Source of the DNA: Streptococcus halotolerans | Lineage (GTDB): Bacteria; Bacillota; Bacilli; Lactobacillales; Streptococcaceae | Assembly: GCF_001598035.1 (NCBI RefSeq) | Contig: NZ_CP014835.1 | Span: forward strand, 1,835,001 to 1,899,000 | Direction of reading: 5' to 3' | DNA: 64,000 nt | Shown: positions 8,005 through 17,055 of the stretch, one piece after another | Layout of the letters: each line of letters begins with the position of its first letter | Position numbering within the stretch: position 1 is the first letter of the stretch | Program-made: the position numbers and the translations under genes | Notes under the pieces: model-generated | The model's database searches: none | Told to the model about the DNA's origin: nothing | The model's input: the letters and a program-made list of their open reading frames with translations, nothing else

Positions 8005-9273
8005 ATGTACTTAGTGTTACTTTGCCTCATACTGTTTTTTGTGATCGTATTTTGTATACCTAATTTGGATCAATTAGAAATTTTAAAGATTCGTTTGCAA
8101 ATATTTCTTACAACATTATCTTTGCGTTCTCGGATATATTACATTGCGGCAGCTACTTTTCTTTTTGTTATTTTTAGCGTTTGGTATGGTTCAAGAACTG
8201 CGGTGCCTCATTCTTCATCTTATTTCACCGATAAACTGCTTGATGAGGTGAAAGAGGAATTTCAAACACAAGGTTTCAAAAATGTTATGGCTGTTCCTAT
8301 CAGAGATCTGGAAAAAGGGAAGGATAAAGATAGAACTGTAATGGAAGTTGAAATAGCAGGAGATACCTTCTTCGAGGAAGGCGCAAAATATGGGAAATCA
8401 ACTGAGGTCAAAATAAAGTACCATGAGTTTCCAAAAAATTATGCAAAGTTATCAATTGGTACAAGTGACACAATTGAGAAAGTAGCAGGTAAACTACGGT
8501 CGGATGGTTTTCTTACAACATCTATTAGTAAGGAACAGCTGAGAGTTAGGTATATTACGGATAGATATATTACAGAAAATGAAAAAACAGTTCATGCGCT
8601 AGAGGTTGATGAGGAGATTTACAAAGGGAAAGAGATTCAAGAATTAGAGTCGTCTTATCTTCCAACATCCTCTACTTTAATTTTAAAGCAATATGAAGAG
8701 GATGGTTCTTTTATCACTCTACCTTATATGAAAAATAGCATGACAGATGTAGAAAATTTTAAGAAAACTTTGCAATCAGTTGGGTTCTCAGAAATCAAAG
8801 AAGATTTTATTCCTATCGACGATGAAAGATTCCACAATAAAATGGACAGTATCGATATAGAAGGACAAAATTTTAAAAATATAAGCGGAAATATAGAAGC
8901 TGTTGCAGATGCAGAAATTGTTCTTTATTTTTACTATTCAGAAAAGGCTGCTCAAAAAATAGAGAAAAAAGAAGAAGAAAAAAGAAAAGAAGAAGAAAAA
9001 AGAAAAGAGAAGCAAAAGGAAATAGAAGAGGAGCGAAGAAGGGAGCAGGAAAGAAAAGAACAGGAAGAGAAAGAGCGCTCAGAAGAATTGACTCCTCAAC
9101 CATCTCTAACGGTCCCACCTACCCCGCCGCAACAGGCGCCTGAGCAAGGGTTAAGACCATTTGGAAATTGTACGGAAGCAAGGAGAGCAGGTAGAGTGAA
9201 CATTCCAGCTAGTGATCCACAGTATGGATCGTGGCTGGATAGAGATGGAGATGGTGTGGGTTGTGATGCTTAA
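8005..9273 (+). CDS. Membrane-anchored protein with C-terminal Excalibur domain
   Basis: A 422-residue protein of unknown role. It has two N-terminal membrane spans (about 1-18 and 45-62), an extracellular-type middle region without a recognised family (65-310), a highly charged Glu/Lys/Arg coiled-coil stretch (about 318-362), a Pro-rich spacer (PQPSLTVPPTPPQQAP) and a C-terminal Excalibur calcium-binding domain (about 388-422: NCTEARRAG ... DRDGDGVGCDA, with the DxDxDG loop and paired cysteines). ATG 8005 is chosen because GGAG lies six bases upstream, and a TATAAT -10 is at 7968-7973. The coiled-coil codons form a purine-only tract with an 18-bp tandem repeat at 8971. It stands alone and may be an accessory gene. 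Confidence 0.8.
   Translation: MYLVLLCLILFFVIVFCIPNLDQLEILKIRLQIFLTTLSLRSRIYYIAAATFLFVIFSVWYGSRTAVPHSSSYFTDKLLDEVKEEFQTQGFKNVMAVPIRDLEKGKDKDRTVMEVEIAGDTFFEEGAKYGKSTEVKIKYHEFPKNYAKLSIGTSDTIEKVAGKLRSDGFLTTSISKEQLRVRYITDRYITENEKTVHALEVDEEIYKGKEIQELESSYLPTSSTLILKQYEEDGSFITLPYMKNSMTDVENFKKTLQSVGFSEIKEDFIPIDDERFHNKMDSIDIEGQNFKNISGNIEAVADAEIVLYFYYSEKAAQKIEKKEEEKRKEEEKRKEKQKEIEEERRREQERKEQEEKERSEELTPQPSLTVPPTPPQQAPEQGLRPFGNCTEARRAGRVNIPASDPQYGSWLDRDGDGVGCDA
8971..9006 (+). repeat. Two exact 18-bp tandem repeats in a purine tract
   Basis: GAAGAAGAAAAAAGAAAA occurs twice head to tail, inside a run of almost pure A/G (about 8960-9080). It encodes EEEKRK repeated in the coiled coil and is prone to slippage, in steps of six residues. 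Confidence 0.9.
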
Positions 9274-9597
9274 GTGTAAGAAAATGGCGTGTGCCACATT
9301 AATCTATTGAGAACATATTGTGCTTTGATTGTTTTGCAACACATACGCTCTCTGTGGATGATGATAAAACGATGTAGAATGATCAGAACATTAGGTTAGA
9401 TGGGATAAAGTGACATCAGCGAATAAAGTGTTATGTCATTTGCATCAATAAGTAAAGAAACGTATAGTCATGTTACTCAAAATATATGATGAGGATAAAT
9501 CGCATTGTACTTTGAAACTAACCAACACCCTAACCATATATTAACTAAAACAGGAAAAAATCATTGGGAAATATAAGGAAAAATAAAACATTAAATT
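9274..9597. other. Intergenic stretch, no gene seen
   Basis: A 324-bp AT-rich gap between the Excalibur protein and tatD. There is no open frame with a ribosome site and no clear terminator. I see nothing identifiable in it. Confidence 0.6.
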
Positions 9598-10371
9598 ATG
9601 GAAATCTTTGATACGCATACTCACTTAAATGTGGAGAATTTTACAGAAACTGTTGAAGAAGAGCTAAACTTGGCGCGTGAGATGGACGTTACGAGACATA
9701 ATGTCGTCGGTTTTGACCATGAAACGATTGAGAAGGCCTTAGAGATTGCTGATAATCATCCAGAAGTTTACCTAACGCTTGGTTGGCATCCGACCGAAGC
9801 AGGGTCTTATGATAGCGAGGTAGAAGCCTATCTCAAACAAGTTCTCAAGCATGACAAAGTCGTGGCACTTGGTGAAATTGGCCTTGATTATCACTGGATG
9901 GAAGACCCCAAAGAGGTTCAAATTGAGGTTTTTAAACGCCAAATAGCTCTTTCAAAAGCCTTGGATTTGCCCTTTGTGGTTCATACTCGAGACGCCCTTG
10001 AGGATACTTACCAAGTTATTAAGGAAGCCGGTGTTGGTCCACGTGGGGGCATCATGCATTCTTTCTCTGGCTCATTCGAAGATGCTCAGAGATTTGTTGA
10101 TTTGGGGATGATGATTTCATTTTCAGGTGTTGTGACTTTTAAAAAGGCAACTGATGTCCAAGAAGCAGCGCAGCGATTGCCCCTAGATAAAATCCTTGTT
10201 GAAACAGACGCGCCCTATTTGGCACCCGTACCAAAACGAGGGAAAGAAAATAAAACTGCCTATACTCGCTATGTGGTTGAAAAAATAGCAGAGCTACGGG
10301 ATATGACGGTTGAAGAAGTCGCAAACATCACAACCGAGAATGCCAATCGTCTCTTTGGATTAGAGGACTAG
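9598..10371 (+). CDS. tatD: TatD family metal-dependent DNase
   Basis: A 257-residue TIM-barrel hydrolase with 3'-5' exonuclease activity on DNA/RNA ends in characterised members. Metal ligands are in place: DTHTHLN (His7, His9), the Glu in ALGEIGLDYHW, His in VVHTRDA, His in MHSFSG and Asp in VETDAPYLAP. The ATG at 9598 lacks a close Shine-Dalgarno (AAGGA lies about 18 bases upstream), but the N-terminus fits the family. It is followed by rnmV and rsmA, the conserved tatD-rnmV-rsmA order of Firmicutes. Here a 283-bp gap and a broken HIT gene interrupt the cluster. Confidence 0.94.
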   Translation: MEIFDTHTHLNVENFTETVEEELNLAREMDVTRHNVVGFDHETIEKALEIADNHPEVYLTLGWHPTEAGSYDSEVEAYLKQVLKHDKVVALGEIGLDYHWMEDPKEVQIEVFKRQIALSKALDLPFVVHTRDALEDTYQVIKEAGVGPRGGIMHSFSGSFEDAQRFVDLGMMISFSGVVTFKKATDVQEAAQRLPLDKILVETDAPYLAPVPKRGKENKTAYTRYVVEKIAELRDMTVEEVANITTENANRLFGLED

Positions 10372-10654
10372 GTGATCGAAGTGAGCAATAGAGAAATTGG
10401 TAATCGGAAGGATTTGCCTTTCTTGTCTTGTCTCTGACTTACCAAGTAGGTCTCTAAGAGATAATGAAATCGGTGTGAACTTGACCCTATTTAACCACTG
10501 CGATTGACAAGTTCAACCTTAAAAACATTAAGCCAATTACTGTTGTTGCAGCTTCAGGAGATTGCTGAAATTTTAAGTATCACAATGAGTCACAGCTGTT
10601 GAAAAGCAGTTGTTTATATCCCATTTCTTGAGGAAGCTAGCGAAAAAGGAGCAT

Positions 10655-11224
10655 ATGACAGAAAAACTAAAAATACAAGAGGTTCTCATTGTCGAAGGTA
10701 AGGACGATACCGCAAATCTTCAGCGATTTTACGATGTAGATACCTACGAAACACGAGGGTCAGCTATTTCCGAAGATGACTTAGAACGCATTGAAAAGCT
10801 ACATGACCTTCGTGGTGTTATCGTCTTTACAGATCCAGATTATAGCGGAGAGAGGATTCGACGCGTCATTATGGATGCTATTCCGACTGTTCGCCATGCT
10901 TTTCTTAATCGAGATGAGGCTGTTCCAAAAACCAAAACAAAGGGGCGTTCTCTTGGTGTTGAACATGCTAGCTTTGAGGATTTACATAAGGCCTTGTCAA
11001 AAGTTACTCAGCATTTCGATGACGAAGATTATTTTGACATTACCAAATCTGATCTCATACGTCTTCGTCTTCTTATGGGAACAGATAGCCGGCAACGCCG
11101 CGAGTATTTAGGACAAAAACTTCGCATTGGTTACAGCAATGGCAAACAACTCCTCAAACGCTTGGAACTCTTTGGAGTGACACTGGCAGAAGTTGAGGAA
11201 GTGATGGGAGAGTATGGAGAATAA
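10655..11224 (+). CDS. rnmV: Ribonuclease M5
   Basis: Toprim-domain nuclease that matures 5S rRNA. The 189-residue product opens with IQEVLIVEGKDDTANL, the Toprim acidic motif, and carries FTDPDYSGERIR (DPD motif near 61) and the C-terminal KLRIGYSNGKQLLKRL helix of the family. ATG 10655 is chosen because AAAGGAG precedes it, though spacing is only about three bases. In-frame sequence upstream is not conserved-looking. It lies two bases before the broken HIT gene and upstream of rsmA. Confidence 0.95.
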   Translation: MTEKLKIQEVLIVEGKDDTANLQRFYDVDTYETRGSAISEDDLERIEKLHDLRGVIVFTDPDYSGERIRRVIMDAIPTVRHAFLNRDEAVPKTKTKGRSLGVEHASFEDLHKALSKVTQHFDDEDYFDITKSDLIRLRLLMGTDSRQRREYLGQKLRIGYSNGKQLLKRLELFGVTLAEVEEVMGEYGE

Positions 11225-11226
11225 TC

Positions 11227-11678
11227 ATGTGTCTGATTTGTGAGCGTATTGAAATGATTGAATCGCAAACCAATCCTTATTTCGTCAAAGAGCTGGAGAC
11301 CGGCGATGTCGTTGTTGGTGACCATCAGCATTTTAGAGCTACGTTATTTTTCTCTGTCAAGAACATGTGACAGAATTACATGATTTACCTAGGGATTTTC
11401 GAGACTATCATTTATCTGAAATAGCAGACGTTTCAAAGGCTGTCAATAAAGTTTTCTCTGCAGAGAAAATGAATATTGAAAGTCTATGAAATGATGATAG
11501 CCACTTACACTGGCATTTATTTCCGAGAAAGTCTGGTGATTTAGGAGAATACGGATATAATAGCAAGGGTCCAGTTTGGTGATAGCCGTTTGAAGAATTG
11601 TATTCTGATGACAATAGCATTTCAGGAGCAGATTTAGAAAATATGAAGTCCAAACTCCTTTTAGAATGACATAAATAG
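11227..11678 (+). pseudogene. Broken HIT-family (histidine triad) protein gene
   Basis: The frame begins MCLICERIEMIESQTNPYF, the usual start of HIT hydrolases, and continues to about 11340. A frameshift then moves the reading to another frame (FLCQEHVTELHDLPRDFRDY), which ends in the triad motif HLHWHLFPRK near 11505-11535. In-frame stops follow the frameshift at about 11488 and 11578-11585, and another TGA comes near the end. The active-site His-x-His-x-His is still readable, so the decay is recent. In relatives such a protein acts on nucleotide phosphoramidates. No functional product is expected here. Confidence 0.88.
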
Positions 11679-11691
11679 AAAGAAAAATATT

Positions 11692-12564
11692 ATGCGTATC
11701 GCAGACTACTCCGTGACCAAGAGCATTCTTGAGCGTCACGGTTTTACTTTTAAGAAATCATTCGGTCAGAACTTTTTGACCGACACTAACATTTTGCAGA
11801 AGATTGTCGACACGGCTGAGATTGATCAGACGGTTAATGTCATTGAAATTGGTCCTGGGATTGGGGCCTTGACCGAATTTTTAGCGGAAAATGCCGCTGA
11901 AGTTATGGCTTTTGAAATTGATGAGCGCTTGGTTCCGATTCTAGCCGACACGCTTCGTGACTTTGATAATGTTCAAGTTATCAATAAAGATGTCCTCAAA
12001 GCAGATTTGCAGACGGAGATTCAGAAGTTTAAAAATCCAGGACTGCCGATCAAAGTGGTAGCCAATCTTCCTTACTACATCACCACCCCTATCCTCATGC
12101 ATTTAATTGAGAGCAAAATTCCTTTCACAGAGTTTGTGGTCATGATGCAAAAGGAAGTGGCAGACCGCATTTCAGCTGAACCAAACACCAAAGCTTACGG
12201 TTCTCTTTCGATTGCTGTTCAATACTACATGATGGCCAAGGTAGCCTTCATTGTGCCTCGCACCGTCTTTGTTCCTGCCCCCAACGTGGATTCCGCTATT
12301 CTCAAGATGGTTCGTAGGGAAAATCCTTTGGTGCCAGTTCAGGATGAGGATTTCTTGTTTGACGTTTCAAAAGCTAGTTTTGTGCATCGGCGTAAGACCC
12401 TCTGGAACAATTTGACGAATCGATTTGGAAAAACAGATGATGTCAAAGTGATATTGGAAAAAGCCTTAGAAAAAGCGGAGCTTAAACCAAATGTTCGTGG
12501 TGAGGCTCTCTCCATTCAAGATTTCGGCCGTTTAGCGGACGCTCTCAAGGAGTTAGGATTGTAA
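11692..12564 (+). CDS. rsmA: 16S rRNA (A1518/A1519) dimethyltransferase RsmA/KsgA
   Basis: SAM-dependent enzyme that dimethylates two adjacent adenines near the 3' end of 16S rRNA during 30S assembly. Its loss gives kasugamycin resistance in characterised bacteria. The 290 residues contain KSFGQNFL (23-30), the SAM-binding [11 protein letters not shown] (about 51-61), the catalytic NLPYYITTP and the C-terminal [10 protein letters not shown]. The length and nearly every motif match streptococcal KsgA. The start has no strong ribosome site, but the family N-terminus MRIADYSVT is intact. It ends before a bidirectional terminator. Confidence 0.97.
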   Translation: MRIADYSVTKSILERHGFTFKKSFGQNFLTDTNILQKIVDTAEIDQTVNVIEIGPGIGALTEFLAENAAEVMAFEIDERLVPILADTLRDFDNVQVINKDVLKADLQTEIQKFKNPGLPIKVVANLPYYITTPILMHLIESKIPFTEFVVMMQKEVADRISAEPNTKAYGSLSIAVQYYMMAKVAFIVPRTVFVPAPNVDSAILKMVRRENPLVPVQDEDFLFDVSKASFVHRRKTLWNNLTNRFGKTDDVKVILEKALEKAELKPNVRGEALSIQDFGRLADALKELGL

Positions 12565-12570
12565 AAAAAG

Positions 12571-12605
12571 AAAAGCATTTCAGAAAACCTGAAACACTTT
12601 TTGGT
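12571..12605. terminator. Bidirectional terminator between rsmA and the VIT1-like gene
   Basis: GCATTTCAG/CTGAAAC arms with T-rich tails on both strands, between convergent genes. Confidence 0.75.
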
Positions 12606-12614
12606 TTTTACTTG

Positions 12615-13109
12615 CTAAATGAAACTACCCAAGACTTGCCCAATTAAGAAGGCTACTGCTGCCGCAACGATGCCAACGATGAGTGTTCGGACAATTTCGG
12701 TTCGTTTACTTTGTTTTGTAATCATTGCCTTAATCCAACCAAGAGCGACGAGCGCTAGGGAGACGAGTAGACTGGCTAAAATTAAGGTAACACGATCAGA
12801 AAAGTCAGAGAGATGGATTAATAAAAGGTAGCTGAGAAGAGGAATTAAGCCGAAGAAATTGAAAGAGAGAAAGGTCATGACAGCGTTGTTAAGTGCTTTT
12901 GATGAGTCTGTGCCCTCTTCAGTTGTAGAGCTTAGGTAATCTCCTGCTGCCATGGAAAACCCATCGGCCAAAAGGTTAGAAAAACCTAAGATGATGATAG
13001 CTGCTGTTCCTAAGTTTCCCCCAATAGCCCCAGCAACGACGGCAAAGGTAGTGATAATGCCATCAAGTCCACCATAGGTAATGGACTTTGCATAATGACT
13101 GATATTCAT
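12615..13109 (-). CDS. VIT1/CCC1-type transmembrane protein
   Basis: A 164-residue protein of the VIT1/CCC1 family, whose characterised members move Fe2+ or Mn2+ across membranes. The N-terminal signature is clear (YGGLDGIITTFAVVAGAIGG and ADGFSMAAGDYLS), with about five spans. It is shorter than the usual 220-240 residue bacterial members because the central cytoplasmic metal-binding loop is largely missing. AGGAGG lies nine bases before the ATG. Metal specificity cannot be read from the sequence. Confidence 0.85.
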   Translation of the reverse strand: MNISHYAKSITYGGLDGIITTFAVVAGAIGGNLGTAAIIILGFSNLLADGFSMAAGDYLSSTTEEGTDSSKALNNAVMTFLSFNFFGLIPLLSYLLLIHLSDFSDRVTLILASLLVSLALVALGWIKAMITKQSKRTEIVRTLIVGIVAAAVAFLIGQVLGSFI

Positions 13110-13323
13110 ACAATATTTCCTCCTACTTTTTCTTATTTTCTGATATTATTATCTCATTTATTTTATTAAAAAGATAGTGACCAAACGAACAGATTCCTTG
13201 TTAATAGGCGTTTTGACGAAAATATCTTTGGTTTCATTGAAAGGTTGTGATAGCTATGTTGACTAAAGTAGATAAATTGGCTATGGAGGATAAACTCCAT
13301 TAAACGAAAGAAATGGAGGCAGT

Positions 13324-13890
13324 ATGTCTTTTTCGACAGTTAAAATAGAAACAGAGCGTCTAGTAATCCAACCACTAAGAAAAGAGAACTACGACGCTTG
13401 GTACCAAGCCTATAGTAAGCGTCAACCATCGCAATCACCATATGATGATGGCTATATTGATCTGACGCCCTGCACCAAAGATTGGTTTGCTAATTTGGTG
13501 AGGCGACATAGACATCTAGCTGAGGAGGATAAGCAATATATTTTTGCCATATTCACAAAGTCGGGTCGTCATTTAGGAATGATTGATGTAGTCGTGTTAG
13601 CGCGTGCTAATATGAATTGGTGTGAATTGGGGTATTTTATTCATAACCAAGATTGGCGTTGTGGCTACGCTTACGAATCTTTATCAGCACTTATTGAGCA
13701 ACTATATCCTTTGTTGAATTGTCATCGGATTGAAGCGCACGTTTCTTTAGCAAATACCCCCTCACGGCATCTTCTTGAGAAAATCGGTTTCCAATTAGAA
13801 GTTATTCGGGAGCAATTTATGTTTGAAGATGGTCAGTGGATTGATAAGGCTGTGTATGTTCTGAATTTACACAATAATCGTTTAGAGTAA
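13324..13890 (+). CDS. GNAT family N-acetyltransferase, RimJ/RimL type
   Basis: A 188-residue acetyl-CoA-dependent acetyltransferase. It starts with ETERLVIQPLRKENYDAWY and has the acetyl-CoA region near HNQDWRCGYAYESLSALI and the end motif ANTPSRHLLEKIGFQLE, as in the RimJ/RimL branch that modifies ribosomal proteins or small amines. The binding loop reads RCGYAYE rather than the usual GxGxA form. GGAGG lies just before the ATG, and a strong terminator follows at 13896. Its substrate is unknown. Confidence 0.88.
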   Translation: MSFSTVKIETERLVIQPLRKENYDAWYQAYSKRQPSQSPYDDGYIDLTPCTKDWFANLVRRHRHLAEEDKQYIFAIFTKSGRHLGMIDVVVLARANMNWCELGYFIHNQDWRCGYAYESLSALIEQLYPLLNCHRIEAHVSLANTPSRHLLEKIGFQLEVIREQFMFEDGQWIDKAVYVLNLHNNRLE

Positions 13891-13895
13891 TCTTG

Positions 13896-13924
13896 ACCCT
13901 AGTCGTTTTATCGGCTAGGGTTTT
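13896..13924 (+). terminator. Rho-independent terminator after the acetyltransferase
   Basis: ACCCTAGTCG pairs with CGGCTAGGGT (one mismatch), followed by TTTT. Confidence 0.85.
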
Positions 13925-14144
13925 GCACGCTTCGAAAATCAAGAGCAGACGTTATTGACTGGATTTGATGACCTTTAGTTCCAGCTGTAACGGCGTTGCC
14001 AAGTCTGCTTTTGATTGTCACCGAGTTTAGCAGTTGTGATAGCCTTTGTCTATCGTGATGATAATGAAATAGTATAACTGTTTGGAGGAGATTGGGCGTG
14101 ATTTCATGGTATAATGGCCTTAAATCGTTTTAAGGAGTTATAAC

Positions 14145-14984
14145 ATGACATTGAAAAAAGTTTTAGCAGTCACCAGTCTTGCCTTAGCATCAGGTCTAGT
14201 GTTGGCAGCTTGTTCATCTGATTCAGCTACTGAAAAAAACAAATCTGGTAAAGAAGAAGTTGTTTTTGCAACAGTAGGAACTACTGCTCCTTTTTCTTAT
14301 GAAAAAGACGGCAAATTAACCGGCTACGATGTTGAAGTGGCTCGTGAGATCTTTAAAGATTCTGATACCTATAAAGTCAATTTCAAAAAAATTGCTTGGA
14401 CATCTATTTTTACCGGCCTTGATGCTGGTAAGTATCAAATGAGTGGTAACAACCTTTCTTATACTGAAGAACGCGCTGCTAAGTACCTCTATTCCTACCC
14501 AACAGGGTCTACGCCTTCGGTGTTAGCAGTCACAAATGACAGTGATATTAAAAAGTTTGACGATATTGCTGGGCATTCGACACAGGTCGTTCAGGGAAAC
14601 ACAACAGTGACACAACTGCAAGAGTTTAATAAAAAGCATTCTGATAAGCCAGTTGACTTACAATTTACAGATGAAAACATCACTCAAATCTTGCGCAATT
14701 TGAATGATGGTAAGACTGACTTCAAAATTTTTGATGCTCCAACGGTCAATGAAATTGTGAAATCTCAAGGGTTAGACAATATTAAAACCATTGAGTTGAA
14801 ATCAGAAGATCAACCTTATATTTACTTTATCTTTGCAGATGGAAAAGATGATTTACAAAAATTTGTAAACAAGCGCATCAAAGAACTTCAAGAAGATGGG
14901 ACTTTGGCTAAGTTAGCTGAAGAGCACCTTGGTAACAAAGAGTACGTTCCTGCTAAAGATGCATTGAAAGTACCAACAAAATAG
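14145..14984 (+). CDS. Amino-acid ABC transporter substrate-binding lipoprotein (family 3)
   Basis: A 279-residue surface lipoprotein that would capture an amino acid for an ABC importer. It has a lipobox LAAC (Cys23), then a family-3 solute-binding fold: FATVGTTAPFSYEKDGKLTG, YDVEVAREIF, the ligand-contacting SGNNLSYTEERA and FKIFDAPTVNEIV. AAGGAG precedes the ATG, and a TATAAT -10 is at 14110-14115. No permease or ATPase gene is adjacent, so it is an orphan component that must use a transporter encoded elsewhere. Resemblance is to polar amino acid/cystine binders, but specificity is not certain. Confidence 0.9.
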   Translation: MTLKKVLAVTSLALASGLVLAACSSDSATEKNKSGKEEVVFATVGTTAPFSYEKDGKLTGYDVEVAREIFKDSDTYKVNFKKIAWTSIFTGLDAGKYQMSGNNLSYTEERAAKYLYSYPTGSTPSVLAVTNDSDIKKFDDIAGHSTQVVQGNTTVTQLQEFNKKHSDKPVDLQFTDENITQILRNLNDGKTDFKIFDAPTVNEIVKSQGLDNIKTIELKSEDQPYIYFIFADGKDDLQKFVNKRIKELQEDGTLAKLAEEHLGNKEYVPAKDALKVPTK

Positions 14985-15006
14985 CCTTGTAACCATAAGG
15001 AATTGA

Positions 15007-15037
15007 GATAGACTTTGAAAAAAGTTTATCTTTTTTT
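15007..15037 (+). terminator. Rho-independent terminator after the binding lipoprotein
   Basis: GATAGACT/AGTTTATC stem followed by seven T. Confidence 0.85.
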
Positions 15038-15093
15038 ATTTTTGCTATCTTTTTTTCGAATGAATAGTTAAGAAGAAAAAATAAGGAATGATT

Positions 15094-15432
15094 ATGATGC
15101 CTCTAATGTTATGTTTGATTTCGACGTTGTCCATTCTGTCATGTTTTATGTTGATGACGGAAACTTGTCGAAAGGGTGGTTGGGTACGTCGGTCTAAATT
15201 TATTTACCTATGGGCCTTACTCTTGCTTCCTCTGGCCCATCTATTGGAGATGGCCTATCTATGCCAACTCTTTCGCTTTTTAACGATTCTTGGCGCTTTT
15301 ATTATTATTTGTCATATCCCGTATGAAAAGATTACTCACATAAAAAAAGCATGCCTACTTTGTCTTTATGGTGGCTTATTTGTACAAATCTTAACCTTGT
15401 TAGGAGGCCAAATCTCTAGTCTTTTATCTTAG
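15094..15432 (+). CDS. Small hydrophobic membrane protein, unknown function
   Basis: A 112-residue protein with about four predicted membrane spans and many Leu/Ile/Cys. I recognise no family. ATG 15094 is preferred because AAGGA lies six bases upstream; the ATG at 15088 touches the ribosome site. It sits between the terminator of the amino-acid binder and the rsgA promoter, so it is probably its own transcript. Confidence 0.6.
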   Translation: MMPLMLCLISTLSILSCFMLMTETCRKGGWVRRSKFIYLWALLLLPLAHLLEMAYLCQLFRFLTILGAFIIICHIPYEKITHIKKACLLCLYGGLFVQILTLLGGQISSLLS

Positions 15433-15513
15433 CCAGTTGAAAAAGGTATTAGCTGCTGAAGAATGCTGATAATTCTGTTATAATAAACATATCTTGATTA
15501 CTAAGGAGTTCAT

Positions 15514-16386
15514 TTGCAAGGAAGAATTATCAAAGCTTTGGCAGGATTTTACTATGTAGAATGCCAAGGGCAAGTCTATCAAACCAGAGCCAGAGGAAAG
15601 TTTAGAAAAAAAGGTCAAACCCCCTATGTAGGGGATTTTGTGGATTTCACAGCAGAGGACAATTCTGAAGGATATATTCTGAAGATTCACGAACGACAAA
15701 ACAGCCTTGTTCGTCCACCGATTGTTAATATTGATCAAGCGGTGGTCATTATGTCAGCTAAAGAACCGGATTTCAACGCTAATCTATTGGATCGTTTCTT
15801 GGTTTTGTTAGAGCATAAGGGAATTCAGCCAGTTGTTTATATTTCCAAAATGGATTTATTAGAAAATCCAGTAGAAATGGAAACTATCGCTGATCGCTAC
15901 CAAGCAATTGGTTACGATTTCGTGACTTCACAAGAGATGCTTTTACCTCTATTAAAGGACAAAGTCACAGTCTTTATGGGTCAAACAGGCGTTGGCAAAT
16001 CAACCTTACTTAATAGCATTGCGCCTGAGTTGGCCTTAGAAACCGGTGAGATTTCAGATAGTCTAGGACGTGGTCGTCACACCACACGTGCGGTCAGTTT
16101 TTACAATGTTCATGGTGGGAAAATTGCAGATACACCGGGCTTTTCGTCTTTGGATTATGAAGTAAAAACGGCTGAAGATCTTAGTGAGTCCTTTCCAGAA
16201 ATTCGAAAAGCCAGCCATTTTTGCAAGTTCCGCTCTTGTAGCCACACCCATGAGCCAGCGTGCGGCGTTAAAGAGGCTCTTAAAGAGGGGGACATTTGGC
16301 AATCTCGTTATGATAATTACCTTCAATTCCTTAGCGAAATCGAAAATCGTCGCGAAACATATCTCAAAGTTATCAAAAGAAAGTAG
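15514..16386 (+). CDS. rsgA: Ribosome small-subunit GTPase RsgA
   Basis: Circularly permuted GTPase that checks late 30S assembly. The 290 residues show an OB-fold (1-70), G4-like SKMD (111-114), G1 GQTGVGKST (156-164), G3 DTPG (207-210) and a zinc knuckle with Cys237, Cys242, His244 and Cys250. The start is TTG at 15514 with AAGGAG five bases upstream and the conserved N-terminus (M)[21 protein letters not shown] -10 is at 15479-15484. It heads the tight run rsgA-rpe-thiN-rmuC-yhaM, six bases before rpe. Confidence 0.97.
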   Translation: MQGRIIKALAGFYYVECQGQVYQTRARGKFRKKGQTPYVGDFVDFTAEDNSEGYILKIHERQNSLVRPPIVNIDQAVVIMSAKEPDFNANLLDRFLVLLEHKGIQPVVYISKMDLLENPVEMETIADRYQAIGYDFVTSQEMLLPLLKDKVTVFMGQTGVGKSTLLNSIAPELALETGEISDSLGRGRHTTRAVSFYNVHGGKIADTPGFSSLDYEVKTAEDLSESFPEIRKASHFCKFRSCSHTHEPACGVKEALKEGDIWQSRYDNYLQFLSEIENRRETYLKVIKRK

Positions 16387-16392
16387 GCCATC

Positions 16393-17055
16393 ATGTCAAC
16401 TCATAAAATCGCTCCATCTATTTTAGCCGCTGATTATGCCAATTTTGCTTCTGAGCTCAAGCGCATTGAAGAAACCAGTGCTGAGTACGTTCACATTGAT
16501 ATTATGGATGGTCAATTTGTGCCTAACATCAGTTTTGGTGCCGACGTTGTCGCTAGTATGCGAAAACACAGTAAGCTTGTTTTTGATGTTCATCTCATGG
16601 TCGTCAATCCTGAACGTTTTGTTGATGCCTATGCACAGGCTGGTGCAGATATCATGACTGTTCATGCTGAGAGTACATTACACATCCATGGAACCCTTCA
16701 AAAAATCAAGGCTGCTGGTATGAAAGCTGGCGTAGTGATTAATCCAGGAACACCAGTGGAGAATCTTATCCCTGTCCTGGATTTGGTTGACCAAGTTCTT
16801 ATCATGACGGTTAATCCTGGATTTGGTGGGCAAGCCTTTATTCCAGAATGCTTGGAAAAGGTTAGCAAGGTTGCTCAGTTACGAGACCAAAAAGGTTTGC
16901 GTTTTGACATTGAAGTAGACGGTGGTGTTGATGACCAGACGATTAAGGCCTGTGCCGATGCTGGTGCCAATGTTTTTGTAGCCGGTTCGTATCTTTTCAA
17001 AGCTCAAGATTTGGTATCTCAAGTTGACACCCTGCGTGTGGCTTTGAATGACTAA
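16393..17055 (+). CDS. rpe: Ribulose-phosphate 3-epimerase
   Basis: Converts D-ribulose 5-phosphate and D-xylulose 5-phosphate in the pentose phosphate pathway. The 220-residue TIM barrel has all family motifs: SILAADYANF, HIDIMDGQFVPNI (metal His and Asp), DVHLMV, VNPGFGGQAFIPE and EVDGGV. It lies six bases after rsgA, and its last eight bases overlap thiN (ATGACTAA), so the two are translationally coupled. Confidence 0.97.
   Translation: MSTHKIAPSILAADYANFASELKRIEETSAEYVHIDIMDGQFVPNISFGADVVASMRKHSKLVFDVHLMVVNPERFVDAYAQAGADIMTVHAESTLHIHGTLQKIKAAGMKAGVVINPGTPVENLIPVLDLVDQVLIMTVNPGFGGQAFIPECLEKVSKVAQLRDQKGLRFDIEVDGGVDDQTIKACADAGANVFVAGSYLFKAQDLVSQVDTLRVALND

Noticed and set aside
8873-9118. 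Leu/Phe-rich minus-strand open frame
   Set aside because: It is the reverse reading of the purine-rich coiled-coil tract of the Excalibur gene and has no ribosome site.
10552-10602. Short plus-strand reading LQEIAEILSITMSHS resembling a sigma-factor region 4 helix
   Set aside because: Only about 15 residues, ended by a stop and with no supporting sequence around it. Too short to call a sigma-factor remnant.
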